Assembly: GCF_036013955.1 (NCBI RefSeq)
Contig: NZ_CP107903.1
Span: 2,046,001-2,110,000, forward strand
Length of the DNA stretch: 64,000 bases
Source of the DNA: Streptomyces sp. NBC_00459
GTDB lineage: Bacteria; Actinomycetota; Actinomycetes; Streptomycetales; Streptomycetaceae
Reading direction: 5' to 3'
The position numbers and the translations under genes were made by a program. This document shows positions 39,829 through 48,978 of the stretch, piece after piece. Under the pieces are notes generated by a model. It worked only from the letters and a program-made list of their open reading frames with translations, was not told the DNA's origin and ran no database searches. Each line of letters starts with the position of its first letter. The stretch's first letter is position 1.

Positions 39829-40569
39829 TCAGCCCGACAGGCCCACCACCAGCCAGATGAACGCCGCGCCCGCGATCGTGCAGAGCACCGTCGAGTGGGT
39901 GGGGTGTTCGTGGTGGGCCTCGGGCAGGATCTCGGCGGCTGCGAGGTAGAGCAGTACGCCGCCGAAGAGGCCGAGATAGCCGCCGAGCGCCTGTTCGGGG
40001 ATCGTGAAGAAGAGGGTCGAGGCCGCGCCCACGACCGGTGCCACCGCGTCGGCGAACAACATGGCCACGGCCTTGCGGCGGGCGTTTCCGTACAGGCTCG
40101 TGATCGTGTACGTGTTGAAGCCGTCGGCGAAGTCGTGGGCGATCACCGCGAGCGCGACCGCGAGGCCCATACCGCCGCCCACCTGGAAGGCGGCGCCGAT
40201 CGCGACGCCGTCCATCGCGCTGTGGCCGACCATGGCCGCGGCTGCCGTCAGACCCACCTGGGGCGTCCGGCCGCCGTGTTCGCCGGTCCCCTCGGCGGCG
40301 CCGTGCGAGGCCTGCCGTACGGCGAGCAGCCGTTCCACCAGATGGGCCAGCAGAAAGCCGGCGACGAACAGCAGCAGCGCGGCCGGTACGCCGAACACCT
40401 CCTGGCCCGCCGCGTCCAGTGCCTCCGGCAGCAGGTCGAGGCCGACCACGCCCAGCATCAGGCCGCCGGCCAGGCCCAGGACGAGATGGCGGCGGTCGGT
40501 CACACGCAGTGCCGTCCAGCCGCCGGCCAGCGTCATCAGGAACGCGCCGAGCGCGACGAAGACCGCCAT
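39829..40569 (-). CDS. ZIP family metal transporter
   Basis: A 246-residue membrane protein with seven to eight helices and the ZIP metal-site helices MVGHSAMDGVAIGAAF and VIAHDFADGFNTYTI. A variable cytoplasmic loop contains a short Gly/His stretch (TGEHGGR). ZIP proteins bring divalent metals into the cytoplasm. Its place inside the B12 cluster, divergent from cobM, raises cobalt or zinc as cargo, but no metal-specific regulator site was seen. Confidence 0.88.
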   Translation of the reverse strand: MAVFVALGAFLMTLAGGWTALRVTDRRHLVLGLAGGLMLGVVGLDLLPEALDAAGQEVFGVPAALLLFVAGFLLAHLVERLLAVRQASHGAAEGTGEHGGRTPQVGLTAAAAMVGHSAMDGVAIGAAFQVGGGMGLAVALAVIAHDFADGFNTYTITSLYGNARRKAVAMLFADAVAPVVGAASTLFFTIPEQALGGYLGLFGGVLLYLAAAEILPEAHHEHPTHSTVLCTIAGAAFIWLVVGLSG

Positions 40570-40667
40570 GTGCCCTTGCTATCCGATCGACCCGCCTTCG
40601 CGCACCTCCACACCCACCCGCACACCAACTGACGTATTCGCTGTTCCGTACGAGAGGATCTCGCCCC

Positions 40668-41507
40668 ATGGCTCCCACGGCCGACGTTTCGACCGGCGCT
40701 CCCACCGGCAAGGTGACGTTCGTCGGTGCCGGTCCCGGCGCCGCCGATCTGCTGACCTTCCGCGCCGCCCGCGCCATCGCCGACGCCGATGTCGTGATCT
40801 GGGCGGCCAGCCTCGTACAGGAGGCTGTTCTCGAACATGCGCGCGAGGGGGCGGAGATCCTCGACTCGGCGACGATGTCGCTGGAGGACGTCGTCGCCGT
40901 GTACGAGCGTGCCGTGCGCGAGGGCCTGCGCGTGGCCCGGATCCACTCCGGCGATCCCGCGCTCTGGGGCGGCACCCAGGAGCAGGTCGACCGGTGTGCC
41001 GAGATCGGGATCGAGACCGAGATCGTGCCCGGTGTCTCCTCCTTCTCCGCCGTCGCCGCCCTCGCCCAGCGTGAGCTGACCATTCCCGAGGTCGCGCAGT
41101 CCGTGATCCTCACCCGGCTGGGCGGCGGGAAGACCCCGATGCCGCCCGGTGAGGAGGTGCGGGAGTTCGCCCGGCACGGGACCACCATGGCGATCTTCCT
41201 GTCCGCCGCCCGTAGTGGGCAGCTCGTACGGGAGCTGCTGGAGGGCGGTTATCCGACGTCCACGGCGGTCGTCATCGCCTATCAGGCGACCTGGCCGGAG
41301 GAACTGGTCGTGCGGTGCACGATCGAGACGCTGGAGGAGACGGTCAAGGAGCACAAGCTGTGGAAGCACACCTTGTTCCTGATCGGCCCGGCCCTCGACG
41401 CCAGCGGCACCCGCTCGCACCTCTACCACCCCGGCCACTTCCACGGCTTCCGCAAGGCCGACCCGGCGGCCCGCCGGGCGCTGCGCGAGCGAGGGGCGAG
41501 TACGTGA
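40668..41507 (+). CDS. cobM: precorrin-4 C(11)-methyltransferase CobM
   Basis: A 279-residue tetrapyrrole methylase. It shows VTFVGAGPGAADLLTFRAARA, RIHSGDPALWGGTQEQ and EIVPGVSSFSAVAALAQREL, the CobM/CbiF pattern, and IAYQATWPEE late. The ATG at 40668 is selected since the frame is open upstream through the antisense ZIP gene. First of a three-gene coupled set (cobM-cobL-cbiG/cobJ). Confidence 0.94.
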   Translation: MAPTADVSTGAPTGKVTFVGAGPGAADLLTFRAARAIADADVVIWAASLVQEAVLEHAREGAEILDSATMSLEDVVAVYERAVREGLRVARIHSGDPALWGGTQEQVDRCAEIGIETEIVPGVSSFSAVAALAQRELTIPEVAQSVILTRLGGGKTPMPPGEEVREFARHGTTMAIFLSAARSGQLVRELLEGGYPTSTAVVIAYQATWPEELVVRCTIETLEETVKEHKLWKHTLFLIGPALDASGTRSHLYHPGHFHGFRKADPAARRALRERGAST

Positions 41508-42781
41508 TCACCGTCATCGGTACGGGGACGGGGGCGCCGCTTCCGCCGGACGCCACGGCCGCCGTCGCCGGGGCCGCGCTGGTCGTGGGCGCCCGGCGGC
41601 ATCTGGCCGCGGTGTCCACGGTGGTGTCCGAGGGTGCCGAGCGGGTCGTTCTCGGGGCCTTGCCTCCGGCGCTCGACACCGTCGAGGAGTACGTCGGCAA
41701 GGAGCGGCCCGTCGTCGTGCTCGCCTCCGGTGATCCGGGGTTCTTCGGGATCGTGCGGGCGCTGGCCGAGCGGTTCGGGGCCGGGCTGCTCGATGTCCGG
41801 CCGGGGGTGTCCTCCGTCGCCGCCGCGTTCGCCCGGGCCGGGCTGACCTGGGACGACGCGGTGGTCGTCAGCGCGCACGGGCGTGCGCTGCGTACGGCGG
41901 TCAACGTGTGCCGGGCGCGGCCCAAGGTGGCGGTGCTGACCGGGCCGGGCGCCGGGCCCGCCGAGCTGGGCGCGGCCCTGGCAGGCGAGCCGCGTGCGCG
42001 CGTGCTGGTGGTCGCCTCGGCGCTGGGCGATCCGGAACTCGAACGCGTCGAGCGGGTCACTCCTGCCGAGGCGGTGGAACGGGACTGGGGCGACGCGGTG
42101 AGTGTGGTGCTGTGCCTGGACGAGGCGCGGACGCTCGCGCCGGTCCGTGTCACGGTCGCCGGTTCGGCTGTCGGGCCCGGCCGATGGGCCCTGGACGAGC
42201 GGGAGTTCGCCCATCGCGACTCGATGATCACCAAGTTCGAGGTACGGGCCCTGGCGCTGGCCCGGCTAGGGCCGCGCCTAGGTGACCTGGTCTGGGACAT
42301 CGGCGCGGGCTCCGGGTCCGTGGCCGTGGAGTGCGCGCGGCTCGGGGCGGCCGTGGTCGCCGTCGAGAAGACGTCGGACGGGGCGGAGCGGGTACGGGCC
42401 AATGCCGCCGCGCACGGTGTCGACGTGCGGGTGGTGGAGGGGGTCGCGCCCGATGCCCTGCCCGCCCCCGCCCACGAACTGTCCGATCCCGACGCCGTGT
42501 TCATCGGCGGGGGCGGGCGCGAACTGCCCGCCGTCGTCACCGCGTGTGCGCTGCGGGCCCGGCGGACGGTGGTGGTCGCGCTGGCCGCCCTCGACCGGGT
42601 GCCCGCCGTGCGCGAGGCGCTCACCGGGGCCGGCTTCGACTGCGACGGCGTCCTGTTGCAGTCGTCCCGGCTTGCCCCCCTGCCGGGTGATGTGACCCGG
42701 CTCGCGGCGACCAATCCCGTTTTCCTGCTGTGGGGCACGCGTCCCGCAACACCTGTGGCTAGAGAAGGAGTTCCACTGTGA
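41504..42781 (+). CDS. cobL: precorrin-6Y C(5,15)-methyltransferase (decarboxylating) CobL
   Basis: A 425-residue fusion of a CbiE methylase (about 1-205: VITVIGTGTG, VVLASGDPGFFGI, VRPGVSSVAAAFARAG) and a CbiT methylase/decarboxylase (about 225-420: DIGAGSGSVAVECARLG SAM site, VFIGGGGRELP). It methylates C5 and C15 and removes the C12 acetate carboxyl. GTG start overlaps the cobM stop (GTGA). Confidence 0.94.
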   Translation: MITVIGTGTGAPLPPDATAAVAGAALVVGARRHLAAVSTVVSEGAERVVLGALPPALDTVEEYVGKERPVVVLASGDPGFFGIVRALAERFGAGLLDVRPGVSSVAAAFARAGLTWDDAVVVSAHGRALRTAVNVCRARPKVAVLTGPGAGPAELGAALAGEPRARVLVVASALGDPELERVERVTPAEAVERDWGDAVSVVLCLDEARTLAPVRVTVAGSAVGPGRWALDEREFAHRDSMITKFEVRALALARLGPRLGDLVWDIGAGSGSVAVECARLGAAVVAVEKTSDGAERVRANAAAHGVDVRVVEGVAPDALPAPAHELSDPDAVFIGGGGRELPAVVTACALRARRTVVVALAALDRVPAVREALTGAGFDCDGVLLQSSRLAPLPGDVTRLAATNPVFLLWGTRPATPVAREGVPL

Positions 42782-44502
42782 TCGGCCTGATTTCCGCGAC
42801 GGCGGCGGGCGCGGCGGCGCGTGATCGGCTTGCCGCCGCCTGGCCCGACCGTACGCGTGTGTACGAGGGGCCGGTCGCCGACGCCGTCCGGCGCGCGTTC
42901 GGAGAGTGCTCGCAGCTCGTGTGCTTCCTGGCCACGGGGGCGGTCGTACGGCTGGTCGCCCCGCTGCTGTCCGACAAGGCGTCCGACCCCGGTGTGGTGT
43001 GCGTCGACGAGGGCGGGCGCTTCGCCGTTTCGCTGGTCGGCGGGCACGGTGGCGGGGCCAATGAACTCGCCCGTGCGGTCGGGCGGTTGCTGGGTGCGGA
43101 GCCGGTGGTGACCACCGCGACGGACGCGGTGGGGGTGCCGGGGCTCGACACGCTCGGGCTGCCCGTCGAGGGCGATGTCGCGGGGGTCTCGCGGGCGCTG
43201 CTCGACGGTGAACCCGTCGCGCTGGAGCTGGAGTCGGTCTGGCCGCTGCCCGCGCTGCCGGCCAATGTGCTGCCGTCCGGTGCCGGGAGTGCGGCGCCGG
43301 GTGTCGCTCCGACGATCCGGGTGACCGACCGGCTGATCGGCACCGGCCGGGCGGGCGAGGTCGTCTTGCGGCCACCGTCCCTCGTCGTCGGTGTCGGCGC
43401 CTCCAAGGGGGCCCCGGTCGACGAGGTGCTCGGGCTGGTCGAGGGCGCGTTGGCGGACGCGGGGCTCGCTGTCGCCTCGGTAGCCGCGCTGGCCACCGTC
43501 GACGCGAAGGCGGACGAGCCGGGGATCGTCGGGGCCGCCGGGCGGCTCGGGGTGCCTGTACTGACGTACTCCGCCGAGGAGTTGGCCGGGGTCGAGGTGC
43601 CCAATCCCTCCGCCGCGCCACTCGCCGCCGTCGGTACACCGTCCGTGGCAGAGGCTGCCGCGCTGGTCGGCGGGGGTGAACTCCTCGTCCCCAAGAGGAA
43701 GTCGGAGCGTGCGGACGGGGCGCCGGCCATGGCGACCTGTGCCGTCGTACGGCGGCCGGGGCGCGGGCGGCTCGCGGTCGTGGGGCTCGGGCCCGGGGCG
43801 CGGGATCTGCTGACGCCACGTGCCGAGGCGGAGTTGCGGCGGGCGTCCGTGCTGGTCGGGCTCGATCAGTACGTCGACCAGATCCGTGATCTGCTGCGGC
43901 CCGGTACCCGGATCCTGGAGTCGGGGCTCGGGGCCGAGGAGGAGCGGGCGCGGACGGCGGTGGCCGAGGCCCGGAAGGGGCAGGCTGTCGCGCTGATCGG
44001 CAGCGGGGACGCGGGCGTGTACGCGATGGCGTCGCCCGCGCTCGCCGAGGCGTCCGACGACATCGACGTGGTCGGGGTGCCCGGCGTCACGGCGGCCCTC
44101 GCCGCCGGCGCGATTCTCGGGGCGCCGCTCGGCCACGACCATGTCTCCATCAGTCTCTCCGACCTGCACACGCCCTGGCACGTCATCGAGCGGCGGGTGC
44201 TGGCGGCGGCCGAGGCTGACATCGTCGTGACGTTCTACAACCCGCGCAGCCGGGGCCGTGACTGGCAGCTGCCCAAGGCGCTCGCCATACTCGGCGCGCA
44301 CCGGGAGCCGACGACGCCCGTGGGTGTCGTACGGAACGCGTCGCGACCCGACGAGTCCAGCCGCGTCACGACACTGGCCGGCCTCGACCCGGCGACGGTC
44401 GACATGATGACGGTCGTGACCGTCGGCAACACCGCGACCCGGAACATCGCGGGCCGGATGGTCACACCTCGCGGGTACCGCTGGCAGGAGACCACCCAGT
44501 GA
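42778..44502 (+). CDS. cobJ: CbiG-CobJ fusion (precorrin-3B C(17)-methyltransferase)
   Basis: A 574-residue bifunctional protein. Residues about 1-310 are CbiG-like (CFLATGAVVRLVAPLLSDK, SLVGGHGGGANELARAVGRL, VVGVGASKGAPVDEVLGLVE), the lactone-opening protein of the anaerobic route. From about 328 on is the CobJ/CbiH methylase (VVGLGPGARDLLTPRAEAEL, GSGDAGVYAMASPALAE, VTVGNTATRNIAGRMVTPRGY). Overlaps cobL by GTGA. CbiG in a CobN-type pathway is a mixed arrangement seen in actinobacteria. Confidence 0.93.
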   Translation: MIGLISATAAGAAARDRLAAAWPDRTRVYEGPVADAVRRAFGECSQLVCFLATGAVVRLVAPLLSDKASDPGVVCVDEGGRFAVSLVGGHGGGANELARAVGRLLGAEPVVTTATDAVGVPGLDTLGLPVEGDVAGVSRALLDGEPVALELESVWPLPALPANVLPSGAGSAAPGVAPTIRVTDRLIGTGRAGEVVLRPPSLVVGVGASKGAPVDEVLGLVEGALADAGLAVASVAALATVDAKADEPGIVGAAGRLGVPVLTYSAEELAGVEVPNPSAAPLAAVGTPSVAEAAALVGGGELLVPKRKSERADGAPAMATCAVVRRPGRGRLAVVGLGPGARDLLTPRAEAELRRASVLVGLDQYVDQIRDLLRPGTRILESGLGAEEERARTAVAEARKGQAVALIGSGDAGVYAMASPALAEASDDIDVVGVPGVTAALAAGAILGAPLGHDHVSISLSDLHTPWHVIERRVLAAAEADIVVTFYNPRSRGRDWQLPKALAILGAHREPTTPVGVVRNASRPDESSRVTTLAGLDPATVDMMTVVTVGNTATRNIAGRMVTPRGYRWQETTQ

Positions 44503-44578
44503 TCCTTCGTCCGGTACTTCCCGGCTTCCTTCTCAACACCCTTCAGTTCCAGCCCACTTCACCGTCAGAGGAGACATC

Positions 44579-45517
44579 GTGACCACCCCGCCGCCCGCCC
44601 TGCTCATCGCCGGCCACGGCACCCGGGACGAGGCCGGGGCCGAGGCGTTCCGTGATTTCGTGCGGGAGTTGGGACGCCGCAACCCCGAACTGCCCGTCGC
44701 GGGAGGCTTCATCGAACTGTCGCCGCCGCCGCTGGGCGACGCCGTGACCGAGCTGGTGGAGCGCGGCGTACGGAGGTTCGCCGCCGTTCCGCTGATGCTG
44801 GTGTCCGCCGGGCACGCCAAGGGGGACATCCCGGCGGCGCTGGCCCGGGAGAAGGAGCGGCACCCGGGGATCTCCTACACGTACGGGCGCCCGCTGGGCC
44901 CGCACCCGGCGCTGCTGACGGTGCTGGAGCGGCGCCTGGAGGAGGCGCTGGGCGGTGGGGCGCGTACGCCCGCCGACCGGGCCGACGTGACCGTGCTGCT
45001 GGTCGGGCGCGGCTCGACCGATCCGGACGCCAACGCCGAGGTGCTCAAGGCGGCGCGGCTGCTGTGGGAGGGGCGCGGATACGCCGGTGTGGAGACGGCG
45101 TTCGTGTCGCTGGCGGCGCCGGACGTGCCGTCGGGGCTCGACCGGTGCGTGAAACTGGGTGCGCGGCGGATCGTCGTCCTGCCCTACTTCCTGTTCACCG
45201 GGATTCTGCCGGACCGGGTACGGCAGCAGACGGAGGGCTGGGCCGCCGCGCACCCGGAGATCGAGGTGCGGTCCGCCGACGTCATCGGTCCGGAGCCGGA
45301 GCTGCTCGATCTGGTGATGGAGCGGTACCGGGAGGCCGTGCGGGGGGATCTGCGGATGAACTGCGACTCGTGCGTGTACCGGATCGCGCTGCCCGGCTTC
45401 GAGGACAAAGTCGGGATGCCTCAGCAGCCGCACTTCCATCCGGACGACGATGGCGACCACGATGGTCACCATCATGGACATCACTCACACGGGCACTCGC
45501 ACTCCCATGCGCACTGA
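44579..45517 (+). CDS. cbiX: sirohydrochlorin chelatase CbiX-like, with His-rich tail
   Basis: A 312-residue protein with two CbiX/SirB half-domains (LIAGHGTRDEAG at the start and VTVLLVGRGSTDPDANAEV in the second half), which insert Co2+ (or Fe2+) into sirohydrochlorin. A C-terminal extension has a CDSC pair (about 261-264), and its last 32 residues contain 13 histidines, a likely metal store or delivery tail. GTG start at 44579, 76 bp after cobJ, with a GAGGAGA ribosome site. Confidence 0.88.
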   Translation: MTTPPPALLIAGHGTRDEAGAEAFRDFVRELGRRNPELPVAGGFIELSPPPLGDAVTELVERGVRRFAAVPLMLVSAGHAKGDIPAALAREKERHPGISYTYGRPLGPHPALLTVLERRLEEALGGGARTPADRADVTVLLVGRGSTDPDANAEVLKAARLLWEGRGYAGVETAFVSLAAPDVPSGLDRCVKLGARRIVVLPYFLFTGILPDRVRQQTEGWAAAHPEIEVRSADVIGPEPELLDLVMERYREAVRGDLRMNCDSCVYRIALPGFEDKVGMPQQPHFHPDDDGDHDGHHHGHHSHGHSHSHAH

Positions 45518-46580
45518 ACCGGACACCGACGGGCATGACCTTCGGCACCACGGGGACGCCGAAGTGCGGGACGACGGCGCCAGGTTGATCGACCTCGCCG
45601 TGAACGTCCGGGCCGGCACTCCCCCGGCCTGGCTGCGCGAGCACATCGCCGGGTCGCTCGGCGGGCTCGCCGCGTATCCCGACGGGCGGGCCGCACGGGC
45701 GGCGGTGGCGGCCCGGCACGGGGTGCCCGTGGAGCGGGTGCTGCTCACCGCCGGGGCCGCGGAGGCCTTCGTGCTGCTGGCGCGCGCCCTGAAGGTGCGC
45801 CGGCCGGTGGTCGTGCACCCGCAGTTCACGGAGCCGGAGGCGGCCCTGCGGGATGCCGGGCACAGTGTGGACCGGGTGCTGCTGCGGGCGGAGGACGGGT
45901 TCCGGCTGGACCCGGCGCTCGTGCCCGAGGACGCCGACCTGGTGGTGATCGGCAACCCGACGAACCCGACGTCGATCCTGCATCCGGCGGACACCATTGC
46001 CCGACTCGCCCGTCCCGGTCGGACGTTGGTGGTCGACGAGGCGTTCATGGACGCGGTGCCGGATGAGCGGGAGGCGCTGGCCGGACGTACGGACGTGCCC
46101 GGGCTTGTGGTGCTGCGGAGCCTGACGAAGACGTGGGGGCTGGCCGGGCTGCGGATCGGGTACGTGCTGGCGGCGCCGGAGACGGTCGCGGAGCTGGAGC
46201 GGGCGCAGCCGTTGTGGCCGGTGTCCACGCCGGCGCTGGCCGCGGCGGAGGTGTGCGTGTCCGGGCGGGCGTTGGCGGAGGCGGCGGAGGCGGCGCGGCG
46301 GATCGCCGCCGACCGGGCTCATCTTGTCGCCGGGCTCGACGAGTTCGGGTCGGACGGGGTGCGGGTGGTGACTCCGGCGGAGGGGCCCTTCGTGCTGGTG
46401 CGGGTGGGCCGGGCCGGGGCGGTTCGGGGGCACCTGCGGGGGCTGGGGTACGCGGTGCGGCGGGGGGACACGTTTCCCGGGCTGGGGGAGGAGTGGTTGC
46501 GGGTGGCTGTGCGGGACCGGGTGACGGTGAACGGGTTCCTGCAGGCGTTCGACCGGGCGGTGACTGTCGCTGGACGGTGA
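45507..46580 (+). CDS. cobC: CobC-type PLP-dependent aminotransferase-fold protein
   Basis: A 357-residue class I/II aminotransferase-fold protein of the Rv2231c/CobC type, like L-threonine-O-3-phosphate decarboxylase, which makes aminopropanol phosphate for the B12 arm. It shows LTAGAAEAFVLLARAL, IGNPTNPTS, VVDEAFMDAVPDE and the PLP lysine in LRSLTKTWGLAGLRIGY. The ATG at 45507 overlaps the His-tail codons of cbiX by 11 bp; earlier in-frame ATGs exist. Activity is inferred from family and context. Confidence 0.85.
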   Translation: MRTEPDTDGHDLRHHGDAEVRDDGARLIDLAVNVRAGTPPAWLREHIAGSLGGLAAYPDGRAARAAVAARHGVPVERVLLTAGAAEAFVLLARALKVRRPVVVHPQFTEPEAALRDAGHSVDRVLLRAEDGFRLDPALVPEDADLVVIGNPTNPTSILHPADTIARLARPGRTLVVDEAFMDAVPDEREALAGRTDVPGLVVLRSLTKTWGLAGLRIGYVLAAPETVAELERAQPLWPVSTPALAAAEVCVSGRALAEAAEAARRIAADRAHLVAGLDEFGSDGVRVVTPAEGPFVLVRVGRAGAVRGHLRGLGYAVRRGDTFPGLGEEWLRVAVRDRVTVNGFLQAFDRAVTVAGR

Positions 46581-46585
46581 TTTTT

Positions 46586-46796
46586 CTCGCCCCCGCCGCC
46601 CTTGCCCGTCCCATCCCGTTCCTGGGGGCTGCGCCCCCAGACCCCCGCATCGGCCCTGAAGGGGCCTCGTCCTCAAACACCGGACGGGCTGGAAATACCG
46701 GCCGGCGCTGGTGCTTCAGCCTCTCCGGCGTTTGAGGAGCGGGGGTTCGGGGGCAGCGCCCCCGAGGATGGGACGGGTAGGGGCGGCGGGGGCGAG
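46586..46796. repeat. long palindromic intergenic repeat between cobC and the LPXTG-like gene
   Basis: A forward half (46586-about 46700, CTCGCCCCCGCCGCC ... CCGGACGGGCTGGAAAT) and an inverted half (about 46721-46796, CTCCGGCGTTTGAGGAG ... GGCGGCGGGGGCGAG) could fold into a long imperfect hairpin. Each half also contains a local GGGGGCTGCGCCCCC-type hairpin. It sits between convergent genes and probably ends both transcripts. The same family occurs in cobB. Confidence 0.85.
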
Positions 46797-46815
46797 GAAG
46801 GACGGGTCCGGCGCG

Positions 46816-47712
46816 TCAGTTCTTGGTGCGGCGTCGCGCCAGGGCGACCGCTCCGGCACCCGCCGCGAGCAGCGCCACCGCCCCGCCCGCGACGTACGGC
46901 GTCATCGAGCTGCCGCCCGTGTCCGCGAGCCCAGCCTCGGCCGGTGCGCCCTGCGGCTCCACCTCCGGTGCCGGTTTCGTCGGGGTCGGCGAAGCCGCCT
47001 GTGCCGCCGGTGCCTCACAGGTCGCCTTCGCCAGTGTCACCGTGCCCTCCACCTCCGCCACGTTGAGGTCCAACGGGTTGACGGAAACCGTGAGTTCGAG
47101 GGCGGTCGCCGCCGCCGTACGGGTCGTCGTCTCCGTCCGGGACAGGTCGAGGCGCACCTCGCCGACCCCTGGCACCTTCACCTCGACCGGGCCGCTCGGC
47201 GTCAGCGTCACCTTCTTGCCGAGGGCCGTCACCGAGCCCAGGAGGTTCGAGGCGGCGACCGGCTTCTCCCCCGCCACGCAGGTCGCCTTCGACGTGACCT
47301 GTTCGACCTCGATCAGGGACAGCAGTGGCAGGCCTGGCACATGCAGCTTGGCGTGTGCGAGCCGCGTCGACGCCTCCGCCTTCCCGTCCGACACCGCCGC
47401 CTTCGCCTCCGCGACCTCCGCACCGAGCACGGTGAACGGCTTTCCGCCGTCCACACCGTCCAACGTGGCGGTCAGCGCCGTCTGTTCGGCGCTCTGCGGC
47501 GCCCGCACCTCGTTCAGCGCGACCGTGAGCGGGACGTTCACGCTCTTGTTGAGGAGCGACACGTTCAGCCCGGTGCGCAGGACGACCGCGCTCGCGCGGC
47601 CCTGGTCCTCCGTCGCGTGGACCAGGGCCGCGGGACCGGCGGCCACCAGGGCCGTGGCCGCCGCGACGGTGGCCAGACGGCGTGCGGGCATGCGGAAGTT
47701 GGTGGCGTTCAC
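46816..47712 (-). CDS. LPXTG-type (LADTG) cell-wall protein, SCO1860-like
   Basis: A 298-residue secreted protein. It has a signal peptide (ARRLATVAAATALVAAG, cleavage near VHATED, residue about 34) and an all-beta extracellular region with one cysteine pair (about 144 and 232). A Pro/Thr-rich stalk (ASPTPTKPAPEVEPQG), LADTGGSS sorting motif, hydrophobic helix and RRRTKN tail follow. Sortase anchoring to peptidoglycan is predicted. Matches the family named after SCO1860; function unknown. Confidence 0.85.
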   Translation of the reverse strand: MNATNFRMPARRLATVAAATALVAAGPAALVHATEDQGRASAVVLRTGLNVSLLNKSVNVPLTVALNEVRAPQSAEQTALTATLDGVDGGKPFTVLGAEVAEAKAAVSDGKAEASTRLAHAKLHVPGLPLLSLIEVEQVTSKATCVAGEKPVAASNLLGSVTALGKKVTLTPSGPVEVKVPGVGEVRLDLSRTETTTRTAAATALELTVSVNPLDLNVAEVEGTVTLAKATCEAPAAQAASPTPTKPAPEVEPQGAPAEAGLADTGGSSMTPYVAGGAVALLAAGAGAVALARRRTKN

Positions 47713-47876
47713 GGTGGGGACCTCTCGGAAGAGACACGCTTGGGACCCGGTAAGAATTACCTACAGAAAGCCAACGGTCAGCAATCCAACGGGACTTCAC
47801 TCCTACGTGGGGTTTCCGCGCAGATCTTCGAATCCCGCTGCACGGATGTTCTCCACATTCACCCGGGTCACTCGCG

Positions 47877-48968
47877 TCACCCCACGATCCGCCCGTTCAG
47901 CACCACCCGCGACGGCGCCCCCAACACCCGTACGTCCGCCCGCGGATCGCTCTCGTACACCACCAGGTCCGCCGCCGCGCCCTCCGCGAGCCCGGGGCGC
48001 CCCAGCCACTCCCGCGCACCCCACGTCGTCGCCGACAGCGCCTCGACCGCCGGGATGCCGGCCTTCGTCAGCTCGGCCACCTCCGCCGCGACCAGCCCGT
48101 GCGCCAACGAGCCCCCCGCGTCCGTGCCGACGTACACCGCGATCCCCGCGTCGTACGCGGAACGCACCGTGTCGTAGCGGCGTTCGTGCAGTCGGCGCAT
48201 ATGGGCCGACCAGGTCGGGAACTTGGCGTCGCCGGCTGCCGCCAGGTTCGGGAACGTCGCGATGTTCACCAGGGTCGGGACGATCGCGACGCCGCGTGCG
48301 GCGAACAGGGGGATCGTGTCCTCGGTCAGGCCCGTCGCGTGCTCGACGCAGTCGATGCCCGCCTCGACCAGGTCCCGCAGAGAGTCCTCGGCGAAGCAGT
48401 GGGCCGTGACCCGCGCGCCCAGACGGTGGGCCTCCGCGATCGCGGCCTCCACCTCCTCGCGCGGCCAGCAGGCGGAGAGGTCGCCGGTGCCGCGGTCCAG
48501 CCAGTCGCCCACCAGTTTCACCCAGCCGTCGCCGCGCCGGGCCTCCCGGGCGACGTACGCCACCAGGTCGTCCGGCTCGATCTCGTGCGCGAAGCCCCGG
48601 ATGTAGCGGCGGGTGCGGGCGATGTGCCGGCCTGCCCTGATGATCTTCGGGAGGTCCTCGCGGGCGTCGATCCAGCGGGTGTCGGACGGCGAGCCGGCGT
48701 CCCGGACGAGGAGGGTCCCGGCGTCCCGGTCGGTCAGCGCCTGCTTCTCCGCCGTGTCCTCGGGCACCGGGCCGTGCGGCCCCAGGCCCACATGGCAGTG
48801 CGCGTCGACCAGACCGGGCAGCGCCCAGCCCTCCACCGTGCGGATGTCCCGGGCGCCGGGCGGACGGTCGTATGTGATCCGGCCGCCGACCACCCACAGC
48901 TCGTCGCGGATCTCCTCCGGGCCGACCAGCACCCGCCCCTTCACCCTCAACACCGCCTGATCGCTCAT
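47877..48968 (-). CDS. amidohydrolase family protein
   Basis: A 363-residue metal-dependent hydrolase. The metal ligands appear as GLVDAHCHVG (HxH, about 55-63), a Lys in GWVKLVGD, VTAHCFAE, CVEHATGL and the late Asp in VGTDAGG. It resembles imidazolonepropionase/prolidase-type amidohydrolases; the substrate is unknown. The ATG at 48968 (MSDQAVLRV) is preferred to the GTG 9 bp upstream. Lies 10 bp after the ABC transporter operon and may be cotranscribed with it. Confidence 0.86.
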   Translation of the reverse strand: MSDQAVLRVKGRVLVGPEEIRDELWVVGGRITYDRPPGARDIRTVEGWALPGLVDAHCHVGLGPHGPVPEDTAEKQALTDRDAGTLLVRDAGSPSDTRWIDAREDLPKIIRAGRHIARTRRYIRGFAHEIEPDDLVAYVAREARRGDGWVKLVGDWLDRGTGDLSACWPREEVEAAIAEAHRLGARVTAHCFAEDSLRDLVEAGIDCVEHATGLTEDTIPLFAARGVAIVPTLVNIATFPNLAAAGDAKFPTWSAHMRRLHERRYDTVRSAYDAGIAVYVGTDAGGSLAHGLVAAEVAELTKAGIPAVEALSATTWGAREWLGRPGLAEGAAADLVVYESDPRADVRVLGAPSRVVLNGRIVG

Positions 48969-48978
48969 GGACGGCACC

